A stretch of DNA of 64,000 bases from an uncultured Christensenella sp. (GTDB taxonomy: Bacteria; Bacillota; Clostridia; Christensenellales; Borkfalkiaceae). How positions within the stretch are numbered: the stretch's first letter is position 1; each line of letters starts with the position of its first letter. Shown here in pieces: positions 16,529 through 25,243 of this stretch. Position numbers and translations under genes: made by a program. The stretch lies in the NCBI GenBank assembly GCA_910587015.1, contig CAJUME010000014.1:1-64000 (forward strand), given 5' to 3'. A model generated the notes under the pieces. That model was given only the letters and a program-made list of their open reading frames with translations, had not been told where the DNA came from and did no database searches.

Positions 16529-18352
16529 ATGAAAGAGGTTAAAACGCTTCCGCGCTTTACCAAGGCGGGACTGCTTGGCTATTTTTTAAAGGGCAGCGTG
16601 TTTTTGTTTATATCGGTTGTTGTGTTCAGCTTTTTAGTGACGCTGATGAACGTTATCGTGCCCAAAATTATCGGCTTTACAATCGACTGCGTTTTAAGGG
16701 ATTTGCCCGTTCCCGAAAAATATAAAGGGCTGGTTGAGCTTGCGGGCGGGATAGAGTATCTTAAAGCGAATATCTGGGTTATTGCCGTAATCATAATAGC
16801 GATTGCGGCGCTGACGCTTGTATTCCACTATTGCAGAACGTATTTTAACACGTGGGCGAACCAGTCGCTTATGCAGAGAATGCGCAACGAGCTGTTTACG
16901 CATATTCAGCGGCTGCCGCTCGAATGGCACAACCGTCATAACACGGGCGATATTATTCAGCGGTGCACCTCTGACGCGGATACCATATCCAACTTTGTAT
17001 CAAACCAGATTTTGTCGCTGTTCCGCATTGTTTTACTGCTTGTGATTTCGGTTACCTTTATGTTTATTACCGACGCGAGGCTTGCCGCGGTTGCGCTGGC
17101 GTTTGTGCCGTTGCTTACGGGATATTCGCTGTTCTTTTACTTTAAGGCGGGCAAGCGCTTTAAAAAATGCGACGAGGAGGAGGGCGTGCTTTCTACCCTT
17201 GCGCAGGAAAATCTGACGGGTGTGCGCGTGGTGCGGGCGTTCGGCAGAGAGCGGTACGAGCGCGATAAATTCGAAAAGCAAAACACCTATTACACGGGGC
17301 TGTGGGTAAGGCTTGAAAAATTTTTGGCGCTTTACTGGGCTTCGAGCGACCTTGTAGCCGCGTTGCAGCTGATGCTTATTGTTGTGCTTGGCTCGGTTTT
17401 TTGCGTACGCGGTCAGCTGACGTTGGGTAGCCTTGTAGAGTTTATCGCCTACAACACGATGATGATAGGCCCCGTAAGACAGCTGGGCAGAATAATTTCC
17501 AACCTGTCAAAGGCGGGCGTGGCGTTGGGTAGAATAGGCGAAATTATGAACGCGGAGGAAGAGGACTACGGCGCGGACGAGGGCGGTTTAAGCGGGGATA
17601 TTGCTTTTGAGAACGTTAGCTTTGGTTACGAAGCGGGCAAGCCCGTGCTTGAAAACGTGTCGTTTACGGTGCCGCAGGGAAGTACGCTGGGGATAATCGG
17701 CGGCACGGGCAGCGGCAAGTCGACCATTGCGCGGCTGTTGGACAGACTGTACGAGGCGGACAGCGGGGAAATTTATATCGGAGAGCGGAAGCTGAGGGAT
17801 ATTCCGAGGGCAACGCTTAGAAAATACATCGGACTTGTGTTGCAGGAGGGGTATGTTTATTCCCGCACGGTCGGCGAAAACATTGCCGTTGCAAGCGATA
17901 GCGCAGATATTGAGGACATAAAAAACGCCGCTGCGGCGGCGTGCGTGGACGGGAATATCGAAAGCTTTGCAAGCGGCTACGATACTGTTGTGGGCGAGAG
18001 GGGCGTGACCCTTTCCGGCGGGCAGAAGCAACGCGTGTGCATTGCGCGGACGCTTATGCGCAAAACACCGTATATTATTCTGGACGACTCGCTTTCCGCC
18101 GTGGACAGCGATACGGACGCGGCAATCCGCGCAAGCCTTGCAAAAAGCTTTAAGGACTGCACCGCGATAATAATTTCACACAGAATTACTACCGTTATGC
18201 ATGCCGACAATATTATCGTAATGGACGGCGGGCGGATAGCGGAAAGCGGTACGCACGCGCAGCTTTTACGCAAAAACGGCATATATAAGCGCATCTGCGA
18301 TTTGCAGACTGCCCTTCCCGAGGACTTGAAGGAGGCGGACAATGCGGACTGA
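16529..18352 (+). CDS. heterodimeric ABC exporter, subunit with degenerate Walker B
   Basis: This 607-residue type IV exporter half has six membrane helices in residues 1-320, then an ATPase domain. Walker A is GGTGSGKST and the signature is the canonical LSGGQKQR. Walker B reads YIILDDSLSAVD, with aspartate where the catalytic glutamate normally stands. The next gene has a normal Walker B and an altered signature, so the two form a heterodimer with one consensus and one degenerate ATP site, as known for TM287/288 and BmrCD. The substrate (drug, peptide or lipid) is unknown. Confidence 0.9.
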   Translation: MKEVKTLPRFTKAGLLGYFLKGSVFLFISVVVFSFLVTLMNVIVPKIIGFTIDCVLRDLPVPEKYKGLVELAGGIEYLKANIWVIAVIIIAIAALTLVFHYCRTYFNTWANQSLMQRMRNELFTHIQRLPLEWHNRHNTGDIIQRCTSDADTISNFVSNQILSLFRIVLLLVISVTFMFITDARLAAVALAFVPLLTGYSLFFYFKAGKRFKKCDEEEGVLSTLAQENLTGVRVVRAFGRERYERDKFEKQNTYYTGLWVRLEKFLALYWASSDLVAALQLMLIVVLGSVFCVRGQLTLGSLVEFIAYNTMMIGPVRQLGRIISNLSKAGVALGRIGEIMNAEEEDYGADEGGLSGDIAFENVSFGYEAGKPVLENVSFTVPQGSTLGIIGGTGSGKSTIARLLDRLYEADSGEIYIGERKLRDIPRATLRKYIGLVLQEGYVYSRTVGENIAVASDSADIEDIKNAAAAACVDGNIESFASGYDTVVGERGVTLSGGQKQRVCIARTLMRKTPYIILDDSLSAVDSDTDAAIRASLAKSFKDCTAIIISHRITTVMHADNIIVMDGGRIAESGTHAQLLRKNGIYKRICDLQTALPEDLKEADNAD

Positions 18353-20222
18353 AAATAAAAAGCGGCGGGGCGGGAAGCGGCTTGATAACAAAAAGCGGCT
18401 TAAAAGCAAGAATTGTGCCGAGCGGAAGGAGGGGCTGAGGTTTTTCGGGCTCGGCAAGCTGTTGCCCTATCTTTCGGGCTATAAGCCTATTTTTATTACG
18501 CTTGTTATGTGTACGCTTGCGGTCGGGGTGCTGAACATAATTACCCCGCTGTTCCAGAAGTATGCCATAGCGAACTTTATAGACGCGGGCACGCTTGACG
18601 GGCTTGCGTGGTTTATTGTCGCTTACGTTGTTGTTATAGTTGCGACGGTTGTGCTGGACTTTTTCGGCTCGTTCAGCTGTTGCCGCCTCGAAATGTATAT
18701 TTTAAGGGATATGCGGCGCACCGCCTTCAATCATTTGCAGACCCTTTCGGTCGGGTATTTCAACCAGACGAGCGTGGGCAAGCTGCACGCAAGGGTTATG
18801 AGCGACACTTCGAGCGTTTCTTCGATTATTTCGTGGGACGTATATCAGGGAGTGTGGAATTTGACCTATGTTTTGGGCGCGGTGACCGTTATGCTTGCGA
18901 CAAACGCGCTGCTGGCGCTGTGCGTTATTGCGATAGTGCCGTTTATCGCCGTTATTTCCGTTTACTTTAACAGAAAATTTACAAGGCTGAACCGCCGTGT
19001 GAGGGAAATAAATTCCGAGATAACGGGCGGCTTTAACGAGGGGATAACGGGCGCGGAAACCTCGAAAACGCTTGCGGTGGAGCAGAGGCTTGACGGGGAT
19101 TTTTTCCGCAAAACGAAGGAAATGAAGAAAACCTCGCAAAGGCTGGGGCATCACCGCGCGTTGCTGTTTTCGCTTATTTCGTTTGCGTCCTCGGTTGCGC
19201 TGGCGCTTGTTTTGTGGTACGGCGGAGTTATTACCACGAGGGAAGGGATAGGCTTTGTGGCGACGCTGTCTGTGTTTATGACCTATGCGCAGGGGCTTAT
19301 GGAGCCCGTGCTGTGGTCGGTGGAGGCGTTTGCCGATTTGATTTCCATTAAGGTGAATATGGAGCGCTTTTCCGCGCTGTGCGAGGCGGTGGGGGACGTT
19401 GCCGACACGCCCGAGGTTATAGAAAAGTACGGCGACAGCTTTAATCCGAAGCGCGAGAACTGGGAGCCTTTGCACGGCGACATAGAATTTTGCGATGTGA
19501 CCTTTAAATACCCCGACGGCGAGGAATATGTGCTTGAGCATTTCAATTTAAAGGTGCCGCAGGGCAAGACGGTTGCGATAGTCGGTGAAACGGGCGCGGG
19601 GAAGTCTACGCTTGTCAACCTTGTGTGCAGATTTTTCGAGCCGACGGAGGGGAAAATTTTAATCGACGGAAAGGACGCGAGAGAGCGGTCGGTACAGTGG
19701 CTGCACTCTAATATCGGCTATGTTTTGCAGACGCCGCACTTGTTTTCCGGCACCATACGCGAAAATTTGCTTTACGGCAGAGAGGACGCAACGGACGCGG
19801 AGCTTGACGCCGCAATAAGGAGCGTGAACGCGGAAAGAATTATAGAAAGAATGGAGCACGGCTACGATACCCTTGCGGGCGAGGGCGGCAACACCCTTTC
19901 CACGGGCGAAAAACAGCTTTTGTCCTTTGCGAGGGCTATACTTGTGAACCCTGCAATTTTCGTGCTGGATGAGGCGACCTCGTCCATAGACACGCTTACC
20001 GAGCAGCTGATACAGCAAGCGATAGATAAGCTTATGCGCGGCAGAACAAGCTTTGTTATAGCGCACAGACTTTCCACGGTGCGGTCGGCGGACGTTATAC
20101 TTGTGGTAGATAACGGAAAAATCGTTGAAACGGGCACGCATACCGAGCTGTTGAAAAAGCGCGGCGCGTATTACGGGCTGTACGTCAAGCAGTTCAGAGA
20201 GGAAAGCTTTAAAGCGCTTTGA
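18342..20222 (+). CDS. heterodimeric ABC exporter, partner subunit
   Basis: This 626-residue exporter half overlaps the upstream gene by 11 bases. A lysine/arginine-rich N-terminal tail (about 35 residues) precedes six membrane helices and the ATPase domain. Walker A is GETGAGKST, and Walker B FVLDEATSSID keeps the catalytic glutamate. The signature is LSTGEKQ instead of LSGGQ. That altered signature pairs with the aspartate-bearing site of the other subunit. GGAGG lies just before the ATG. A bidirectional terminator follows. Confidence 0.9.
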   Translation: MRTENKKRRGGKRLDNKKRLKSKNCAERKEGLRFFGLGKLLPYLSGYKPIFITLVMCTLAVGVLNIITPLFQKYAIANFIDAGTLDGLAWFIVAYVVVIVATVVLDFFGSFSCCRLEMYILRDMRRTAFNHLQTLSVGYFNQTSVGKLHARVMSDTSSVSSIISWDVYQGVWNLTYVLGAVTVMLATNALLALCVIAIVPFIAVISVYFNRKFTRLNRRVREINSEITGGFNEGITGAETSKTLAVEQRLDGDFFRKTKEMKKTSQRLGHHRALLFSLISFASSVALALVLWYGGVITTREGIGFVATLSVFMTYAQGLMEPVLWSVEAFADLISIKVNMERFSALCEAVGDVADTPEVIEKYGDSFNPKRENWEPLHGDIEFCDVTFKYPDGEEYVLEHFNLKVPQGKTVAIVGETGAGKSTLVNLVCRFFEPTEGKILIDGKDARERSVQWLHSNIGYVLQTPHLFSGTIRENLLYGREDATDAELDAAIRSVNAERIIERMEHGYDTLAGEGGNTLSTGEKQLLSFARAILVNPAIFVLDEATSSIDTLTEQLIQQAIDKLMRGRTSFVIAHRLSTVRSADVILVVDNGKIVETGTHTELLKKRGAYYGLYVKQFREESFKAL

Positions 20223-20251
20223 AGGTTGCGGAAATTAAATGTAAAAATTAA

Positions 20252-20293
20252 AAAAGCGGTGCGGACGGCTTTATTGCCGTACGCACCGCTTTT
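20252..20293. terminator. bidirectional terminator, exporter / YitT
   Basis: An 18-position stem with one mismatch (20252-20269 with 20276-20293) has A and T runs on opposite sides. It separates two convergent transcription units. Confidence 0.88.
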
Positions 20294-20302
20294 GATTTTA
20301 TT

Positions 20303-21217
20303 TTAATCGGAGGACTGAAAGCCCTTGCCTAAAATTTCGTTGGTGTCGGTTATTATTACGAATGCCTCGGGGTCGGTCTGCTTTACCTGATATTTCAGTT
20401 TAAGCGCTTCGCCGCGCTTCAATATGCAAAGCATTACCGTTTTTTCATCGCCGCTGAACCCGCCCGTTGCCTTGTAGGAGGTATAGCCGCGGTGCATTTT
20501 GTCGAGAATGAACGGCGCAATATGCTCCGGGTGGGCGGTGATTATCGTTATGTATTTGTTTTTGCCTATACTTTCTATAACTCCGTCGACTATAAACGAT
20601 TTTGCAAACAGTCCGAGTATGGAGTACAGTCCCGTCTGTACGCCGAAGATAAAGAAGGCGGAGGCGGCTATTAAAATATCGGTTATAAACAGCGCAACGC
20701 CTATGTTTTTTATGTTGGTGTATTTTTTTATTATCAGCGCGATAATGTCCGTGCCGCCGGAGGACGCCTTGCAGTTGAAAAGTATCGCCGCGCCCGCGCC
20801 CGTTAAAAGCATTGCAAACACGAATTCCAGAAAGACGTGATTGGTCAACGGCAGGCTGACTTTTACCGCCTTTAAAATATTTTCCAGCGCGATTGATTCC
20901 AGCGTGTACGCCATAGTGCAGTACGCGGTTTTGAAGGAACAGCCCTTCCCTAAAAATATAAAGCCGATAATAAGCAGAATTACGTTTATTATCCACATTA
21001 TAACCGTCTGCGTTACAAATTTTTCGGTAAACGGGCTGAGGGGCGTTATGAATTTGCTTAATATTATCGAAAGTCCGCTTACGCCGCCCGTGGCAAAGTT
21101 GTTCGGCGCTTTAAAAAGCGTAACGCCGATGGCGGTTAATATTGTGCCGAAGTTTAAAATAGCCCAGTAACGGACTTGTTTTAATATTTTTTGTCGTTTT
21201 TCCGCCTTTTCGTTCAT
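20303..21217 (-). CDS. YitT family membrane protein
   Basis: This 304-residue member of the YitT (DUF161/DUF2179) family has about five membrane helices in residues 15-215. The conserved SSGGTDIIALIIKKY lies mid-protein. A C-terminal cytoplasmic domain includes TIITAHPEHIAPFILDKMHR and ends with DPEAFVIITDTNEILGKGF. The family's role is not settled. It sits 24 bases downstream of a close paralog on the same strand, so the two are one operon and probably a duplication. Confidence 0.9.
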   Translation of the reverse strand: MNEKAEKRQKILKQVRYWAILNFGTILTAIGVTLFKAPNNFATGGVSGLSIILSKFITPLSPFTEKFVTQTVIMWIINVILLIIGFIFLGKGCSFKTAYCTMAYTLESIALENILKAVKVSLPLTNHVFLEFVFAMLLTGAGAAILFNCKASSGGTDIIALIIKKYTNIKNIGVALFITDILIAASAFFIFGVQTGLYSILGLFAKSFIVDGVIESIGKNKYITIITAHPEHIAPFILDKMHRGYTSYKATGGFSGDEKTVMLCILKRGEALKLKYQVKQTDPEAFVIITDTNEILGKGFQSSD

Positions 21218-21241
21218 ATCCGTTCTCCGAAAAAAATGCCG

Positions 21242-22333
21242 TTAAAACGTTTCTCCGAAGCCTTTGCCCAGAATTTCGTTTGCGTCTGTTATTATTACGA
21301 ATGCCTCGGGGTCAAGCTGCTTGACCTTAAGCTTTATTTTAAGCGCTTCGTTACGCTTGCACACCGTTACAAGCACCTTTTTACGCTCGTGCGTGTAGCC
21401 GCCCTCGGCATCGTACATGGTATAGCTGTGGTTTACAACCTTTAAAATGTATTCGCCTATGTCCTCCGGGTGCTTGGTTATTATAGTAAGATATTTGGTT
21501 TTGCCGAAGCTTTCTATTACTCCGTCCAAAAGGAAGGTCCTTGCAAACAGTCCGAGGAAGGAGAACAGCGCGGTTGAAATATCCTTGAAGGTGAAAATAG
21601 AAACGACTATGATTATAAGGTCTACAATCATAAGCGCAACGCCTACGTTCAGCTTTGTAAACTTCTTCATTATAAGCGCGATAATGTCGGTGCCGCCCGA
21701 GGAAGCGCCGCTGTTGAATATCAGCGCGCCGCCCACGCCGAAGAGCAGTATTGAAAAGCAAAGCTCTAAAAACGGCTGGTCGGTAAGAGGGGTGGGCACG
21801 CCGCCCTTGGGGGTGGGTATGCCCGTGATAATACCGATTATGTCGATATATTCGAACACCCATATAAGCCCCGTGTACAGCAGAGAGCAGTAGACGGTGC
21901 GCAAGGTGCAGCTTTTGCCGAGAATGATAAAGCCGATAATAAGCAGAAGCACGTTTATTATAGCCATAATGACTGCCTGCGTTAAAAACCTTTGCGTAAA
22001 GGAATTGAGCGGGGTTATGAATTTGCTGAGGACGATGGAAATACCGCCTACGCCGCCGAGGGTGAAGTTGTTGGGCACCTGAAAGAAATAGACGCTTATG
22101 GACATTAAAATTGCGCCGAAGGTGATAAACGTCCACCTCAGCGCCGTGCGTTTGTTTTTTTGCGCCCTTGTAAGCACCTTGCCGTTGACGACAACGCCCG
22201 ACTGCGCGGGGGCGCCTTCGGTTGCGTTTAAGGCTGTGGAGGCCGCCGCGGCGACCTCTGCCTCGGGAGAGGCTGCGTTTTCTGCTGTTACTGCGTCCTG
22301 CCCGATGCTGTCGGGGGTCTTTTTCTTTTTCAT
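21242..22333 (-). CDS. YitT family membrane protein, longer paralog
   Basis: This 363-residue paralog of the next gene shares SSGGTDIIALIMKKF, TIITKHPEDIGEYILKVV and the ending DPEAFVIITDANEILGKGF. An extra N-terminal cytoplasmic tail of about 65 residues is rich in A, E and T (ENAASPEAEVAAAASTAL) and precedes the first helix. It is the first gene of the pair, read from the promoter at 22382-22410. Confidence 0.9.
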   Translation of the reverse strand: MKKKKTPDSIGQDAVTAENAASPEAEVAAAASTALNATEGAPAQSGVVVNGKVLTRAQKNKRTALRWTFITFGAILMSISVYFFQVPNNFTLGGVGGISIVLSKFITPLNSFTQRFLTQAVIMAIINVLLLIIGFIILGKSCTLRTVYCSLLYTGLIWVFEYIDIIGIITGIPTPKGGVPTPLTDQPFLELCFSILLFGVGGALIFNSGASSGGTDIIALIMKKFTKLNVGVALMIVDLIIIVVSIFTFKDISTALFSFLGLFARTFLLDGVIESFGKTKYLTIITKHPEDIGEYILKVVNHSYTMYDAEGGYTHERKKVLVTVCKRNEALKIKLKVKQLDPEAFVIITDANEILGKGFGETF

Positions 22334-22381
22334 AGCGTTCTCTTTTAAACTGTGAAATCTTAATTGCGGTAAGGCTAATAA

Positions 22382-22410
22382 ATCATATCATACGGCAAAA
22401 TCAAAGTCAA
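22382..22410 (-). promoter_or_regulatory. promoter of the yitT pair
   Basis: On the minus strand TTGACT (22410-22405) and TATGAT (22387-22382) are 17 bp apart, about 50 bases before the ATG at 22333. Confidence 0.7.
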
Positions 22411-22501
22411 CAGAATTACCGTTTTTGGGGCGCCGTTATTTTTTGGTTTTTTTGCTTTGCGGCAGAGTGCGCGGGGCGGGCTGTTTTATAAATATTCCGT
22501 A

Positions 22502-22530
22502 TTGACTTTGCGGGTGCGGTGTGATAAAAT
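22502..22530 (+). promoter_or_regulatory. promoter of the glucan genes
   Basis: TTGACT (22502-22507) and TAAAAT (22525-22530) are separated by 17 bp, giving a leader of about 50 nt before the amylase start at 22587. Confidence 0.7.
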
Positions 22531-22586
22531 TTTAAAGGCGGCAAAAAATGTTGCCGCGAAAAAGCGCGTTACAAGGAACTGCTTTT

Positions 22587-24632
22587 ATGATAAATATTCG
22601 GGCGCTTTTCAGCGATGAAACCCAAACCTTCAAAACCCCGTACGAGCCGAAGAGCGGCGATACGGTTACCTTAAAAATCCGCACGCTTAAAAACGACGTT
22701 TTAAAGGCGTATGCCGTAATAAACGGCGTTAAGCGAAATATGGAAAAATATATGACGGACGACAGCTTCGACTGGTTTAAGGTGGAATTTAAATGCCCGT
22801 CGAAGGCGGTGAGGTATTACTTCCGTCTTGTGGACGAGGACGACGCCGTCTGCTATAACCGTCTGGGCGGGGTGGAAAACAGCCAGCCCGAGTACGATTT
22901 TTCATTCGTGCCGGACAGAAAGGTGCCCGACTGGGCGAAGGGCGCGGTATATTACCAGATTTTTCCCGACCGCTTTTGCAACGGTAACCCCGACAACGAC
23001 GTTGAGGACAACGAATATTATTACACGGGCGGGCATTCGCGCAGGGTTCGGGAGTGGTACAAATTGCCCGACGAGCTGGACGTAAACAATTTTTACGGCG
23101 GCGATTTGCAGGGCGTTATGCAAAAGCTGGACTATTTGCAGGAGCTGGGCGTTGAGGTTATTTACTTCAATCCCTTGTTCGTATCGCCGTCCAACCATAA
23201 GTACGACACGCAGGACTACGGCTATATTGACCCGCATTTAGCGGTGATAGAGGAGGACTGCGACCACCGCATGCAGCACTGGGAAAAGCACAACGGCTAT
23301 GCGCCCAAATACATAAAGCGCGTGACCTCGCGTAAAAATTTAGAGGCGAGCAACGCGTATTTTGCAGAGCTTGTTAAGGAAATTCATTCCCGCGGAATGC
23401 GCGTTGTTATTGACGGCGTGTTCAATCATTGCGGGTCGTTCAACAAATGGCTTGACCGCGAGGGCATTTACCTCGATAAAGAGGGCTATGAATACGGCGC
23501 GTACCAGTCGGCAAAAAGCCCGTACAGAAGCTATTTCCGCTTTAAAAAGCCCGCCGAGGCAAAAAGCGAGTATGAGGGCTGGTGGGGTTATGCCACCTTG
23601 CCGAAGCTGAATTACGAGCACAGCGCGGAGCTTGTGGAATATATTATGCAGACGGGCGGCAAATGGGTTGCCGAGCCGTATAACGTGGACGGGTGGCGTC
23701 TGGACGTTGCCGCGGATTTGGGGCACAGCGAAAAATACAATCATAAATTCTGGAAGCAGTTCCACGACAGAGTGCGTCAAAGCAATTCCGAGGCGCTTGT
23801 GCTTGCCGAGCATTACGGCTCGCCCGAGAGCTGGTTCGACGGTGGCGAGTGGGATTCGGTAATGAATTACGACGCGTTTATGGAGCCCGTGACGTGGCTG
23901 CTGACGGGGCTTGACAAGCACAGCAAGAGCTTTGACGGCGGAAAGCTTTACGACGGCAATCAGTTTTTCGACAGTATGTTCAAGAGTATGTCGAAGTTCC
24001 CGAGGGCGGCGCTGGATTCGGCGCTTAACCAGCTGTCAAACCACGACCATTCGAGGTTTTTGACGCGCACAAACCGCACTGTAGGCACGATAGGCACGAA
24101 GGGACCGCATGCGGCGGAGTACGGCATTGACAAGCGGACAATGGAGCTTGCCGTGCTTATACAGATGACCTGGCCTGGCGCGCCGGGGATATATTACGCG
24201 GACGAGGCGGGGCAGGTCGGCTGGACGGACCCCGATTGCAGGCGCACATATCCCTGGGGCAACGAGGATTGGCAGCTGATAGAATTCCATAAGGCGGCGA
24301 TAGCGCTAAGAAAGCGCATACCCTGCCTTAAAATGGGCAGCGTTAAAAAACTTGACGCGGGCAACGGCTTTATCGCTTACGGAAGGTTTGACGAAAGCGG
24401 CTGCTGCGCGGTGGTTATAAACTGCGCGGACAGCGAAATTTCTTTAAGCGTGCCCGTGTGGGAAATAGGAGTGCCGCGCGACGGCGCGGTTATGACAAGC
24501 AGATTTTTCTGCGGGAACGGCGGCTTTGACTGCGCGGAAAGCGAGGCGGAGGTAAGGTTCGGAAGGCTGTTCGTGACCCTGCCCGAAAAGTCTGCGCGCG
24601 TGTATTGTTACGACTTCGGCAAAGGGCGTTAA
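22587..24632 (+). CDS. alpha-amylase family GH13 enzyme, neopullulanase-like
   Basis: This 681-residue cytoplasmic alpha-glucan hydrolase of the cyclomaltodextrinase/neopullulanase type has an N-terminal beta domain of about 110 residues (CBM34-like) before the barrel. Conserved GH13 regions are DGVFNHCG (I), VDGWRLDVA (II, nucleophile Asp), VLAEHYG (III, acid Glu) and LSNHDHSR (IV). No signal peptide is seen, so it probably works on imported maltodextrins or glycogen. ATG 22587 is chosen because AAGGA lies ten bases upstream; an earlier in-frame ATG at 22548 lacks one. The branching enzyme follows. Confidence 0.9.
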   Translation: MINIRALFSDETQTFKTPYEPKSGDTVTLKIRTLKNDVLKAYAVINGVKRNMEKYMTDDSFDWFKVEFKCPSKAVRYYFRLVDEDDAVCYNRLGGVENSQPEYDFSFVPDRKVPDWAKGAVYYQIFPDRFCNGNPDNDVEDNEYYYTGGHSRRVREWYKLPDELDVNNFYGGDLQGVMQKLDYLQELGVEVIYFNPLFVSPSNHKYDTQDYGYIDPHLAVIEEDCDHRMQHWEKHNGYAPKYIKRVTSRKNLEASNAYFAELVKEIHSRGMRVVIDGVFNHCGSFNKWLDREGIYLDKEGYEYGAYQSAKSPYRSYFRFKKPAEAKSEYEGWWGYATLPKLNYEHSAELVEYIMQTGGKWVAEPYNVDGWRLDVAADLGHSEKYNHKFWKQFHDRVRQSNSEALVLAEHYGSPESWFDGGEWDSVMNYDAFMEPVTWLLTGLDKHSKSFDGGKLYDGNQFFDSMFKSMSKFPRAALDSALNQLSNHDHSRFLTRTNRTVGTIGTKGPHAAEYGIDKRTMELAVLIQMTWPGAPGIYYADEAGQVGWTDPDCRRTYPWGNEDWQLIEFHKAAIALRKRIPCLKMGSVKKLDAGNGFIAYGRFDESGCCAVVINCADSEISLSVPVWEIGVPRDGAVMTSRFFCGNGGFDCAESEAEVRFGRLFVTLPEKSARVYCYDFGKGR

Positions 24633-24644
24633 GCCCGAAATCGC

Positions 24645-24665
24645 GGCATATTAAGGGGGCAATTT
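24645..24665 (+). repeat. direct repeat copy 1 (glgB-type leader)
   Basis: This 21-bp sequence, GGCATATTAAGGGGG plus the following six bases, recurs at 25223-25243 with one change. Both copies carry the ribosome site of the gene that follows. Confidence 0.8.
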
Positions 24666-25207
24666 TGAAAGCGGCGGTAGTAAAGATAAATTATGAGCTT
24701 ATTGACGAGATAATAAGGGAAGCGTTTGTAGTAGGTCTTATGCCCGAAACGGACAGGGCGCTTTATTATAAAATAAATTTAAGCGGCGGAAACGCGGGCT
24801 TGTACGCTTTCGCCGCAACCGTATACGCCGAAACAATTCGGGCAACAAAGGATTTTAACAAAAAATGCAATGACGCGGAAAGTGCGGAAGAGCTGATTAA
24901 AAATATTTCCGATTATGAAGATTATTCTTTTGCCCGCGCGGACAGACGTTCGATGCTGAGAATAATCGGGGGACATATTGCATATATGCCGATAAAAGGT
25001 TTGCCGAAAGAAAAATACGTTGCTGCGATAGATTTCTTCGGCGAAACGGAAGAAGCTTTAAGGTGCACTGCAATTATCATTACGGAAGACCCCGAAGAGC
25101 ATAAGGACGTTCGGTTTGATTTGTGCGAAGCGGATAAAATAAGCGATTTTTCCGTTGGCGGATTTAACGGGTTCAAGAATGTTACCGCATTAAAAATTAA
25201 GAATTAA
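24665..25207 (+). CDS. unknown protein between amylase and glgB
   Basis: This 180-residue soluble protein is one I do not recognise. It begins KAAVVKINYELIDEIIREAF, has a glycine-containing middle (KINLSGGNAGLYAFA), and a C-terminal half with IDFFGETEEALRCTAIIITE. I start it at TTG 24665 because AAGGGGG lies a few bases upstream, exactly as in glgB. It is bracketed by 21-bp direct repeats that hold these ribosome sites, suggesting insertion or duplication between the amylase and branching-enzyme genes. It may belong to the glucan operon without an enzymatic role in it. Confidence 0.6.
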   Translation: MKAAVVKINYELIDEIIREAFVVGLMPETDRALYYKINLSGGNAGLYAFAATVYAETIRATKDFNKKCNDAESAEELIKNISDYEDYSFARADRRSMLRIIGGHIAYMPIKGLPKEKYVAAIDFFGETEEALRCTAIIITEDPEEHKDVRFDLCEADKISDFSVGGFNGFKNVTALKIKN

Positions 25208-25222
25208 AAGGTATAAAACTCA

Positions 25223-25243
25223 GGCATATTAAGGGGGTAATTT
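25223..25243 (+). repeat. direct repeat copy 2 (glgB leader)
   Basis: This copy matches 24645-24665 at 20 of 21 positions and ends directly at the glgB start codon. Confidence 0.8.
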
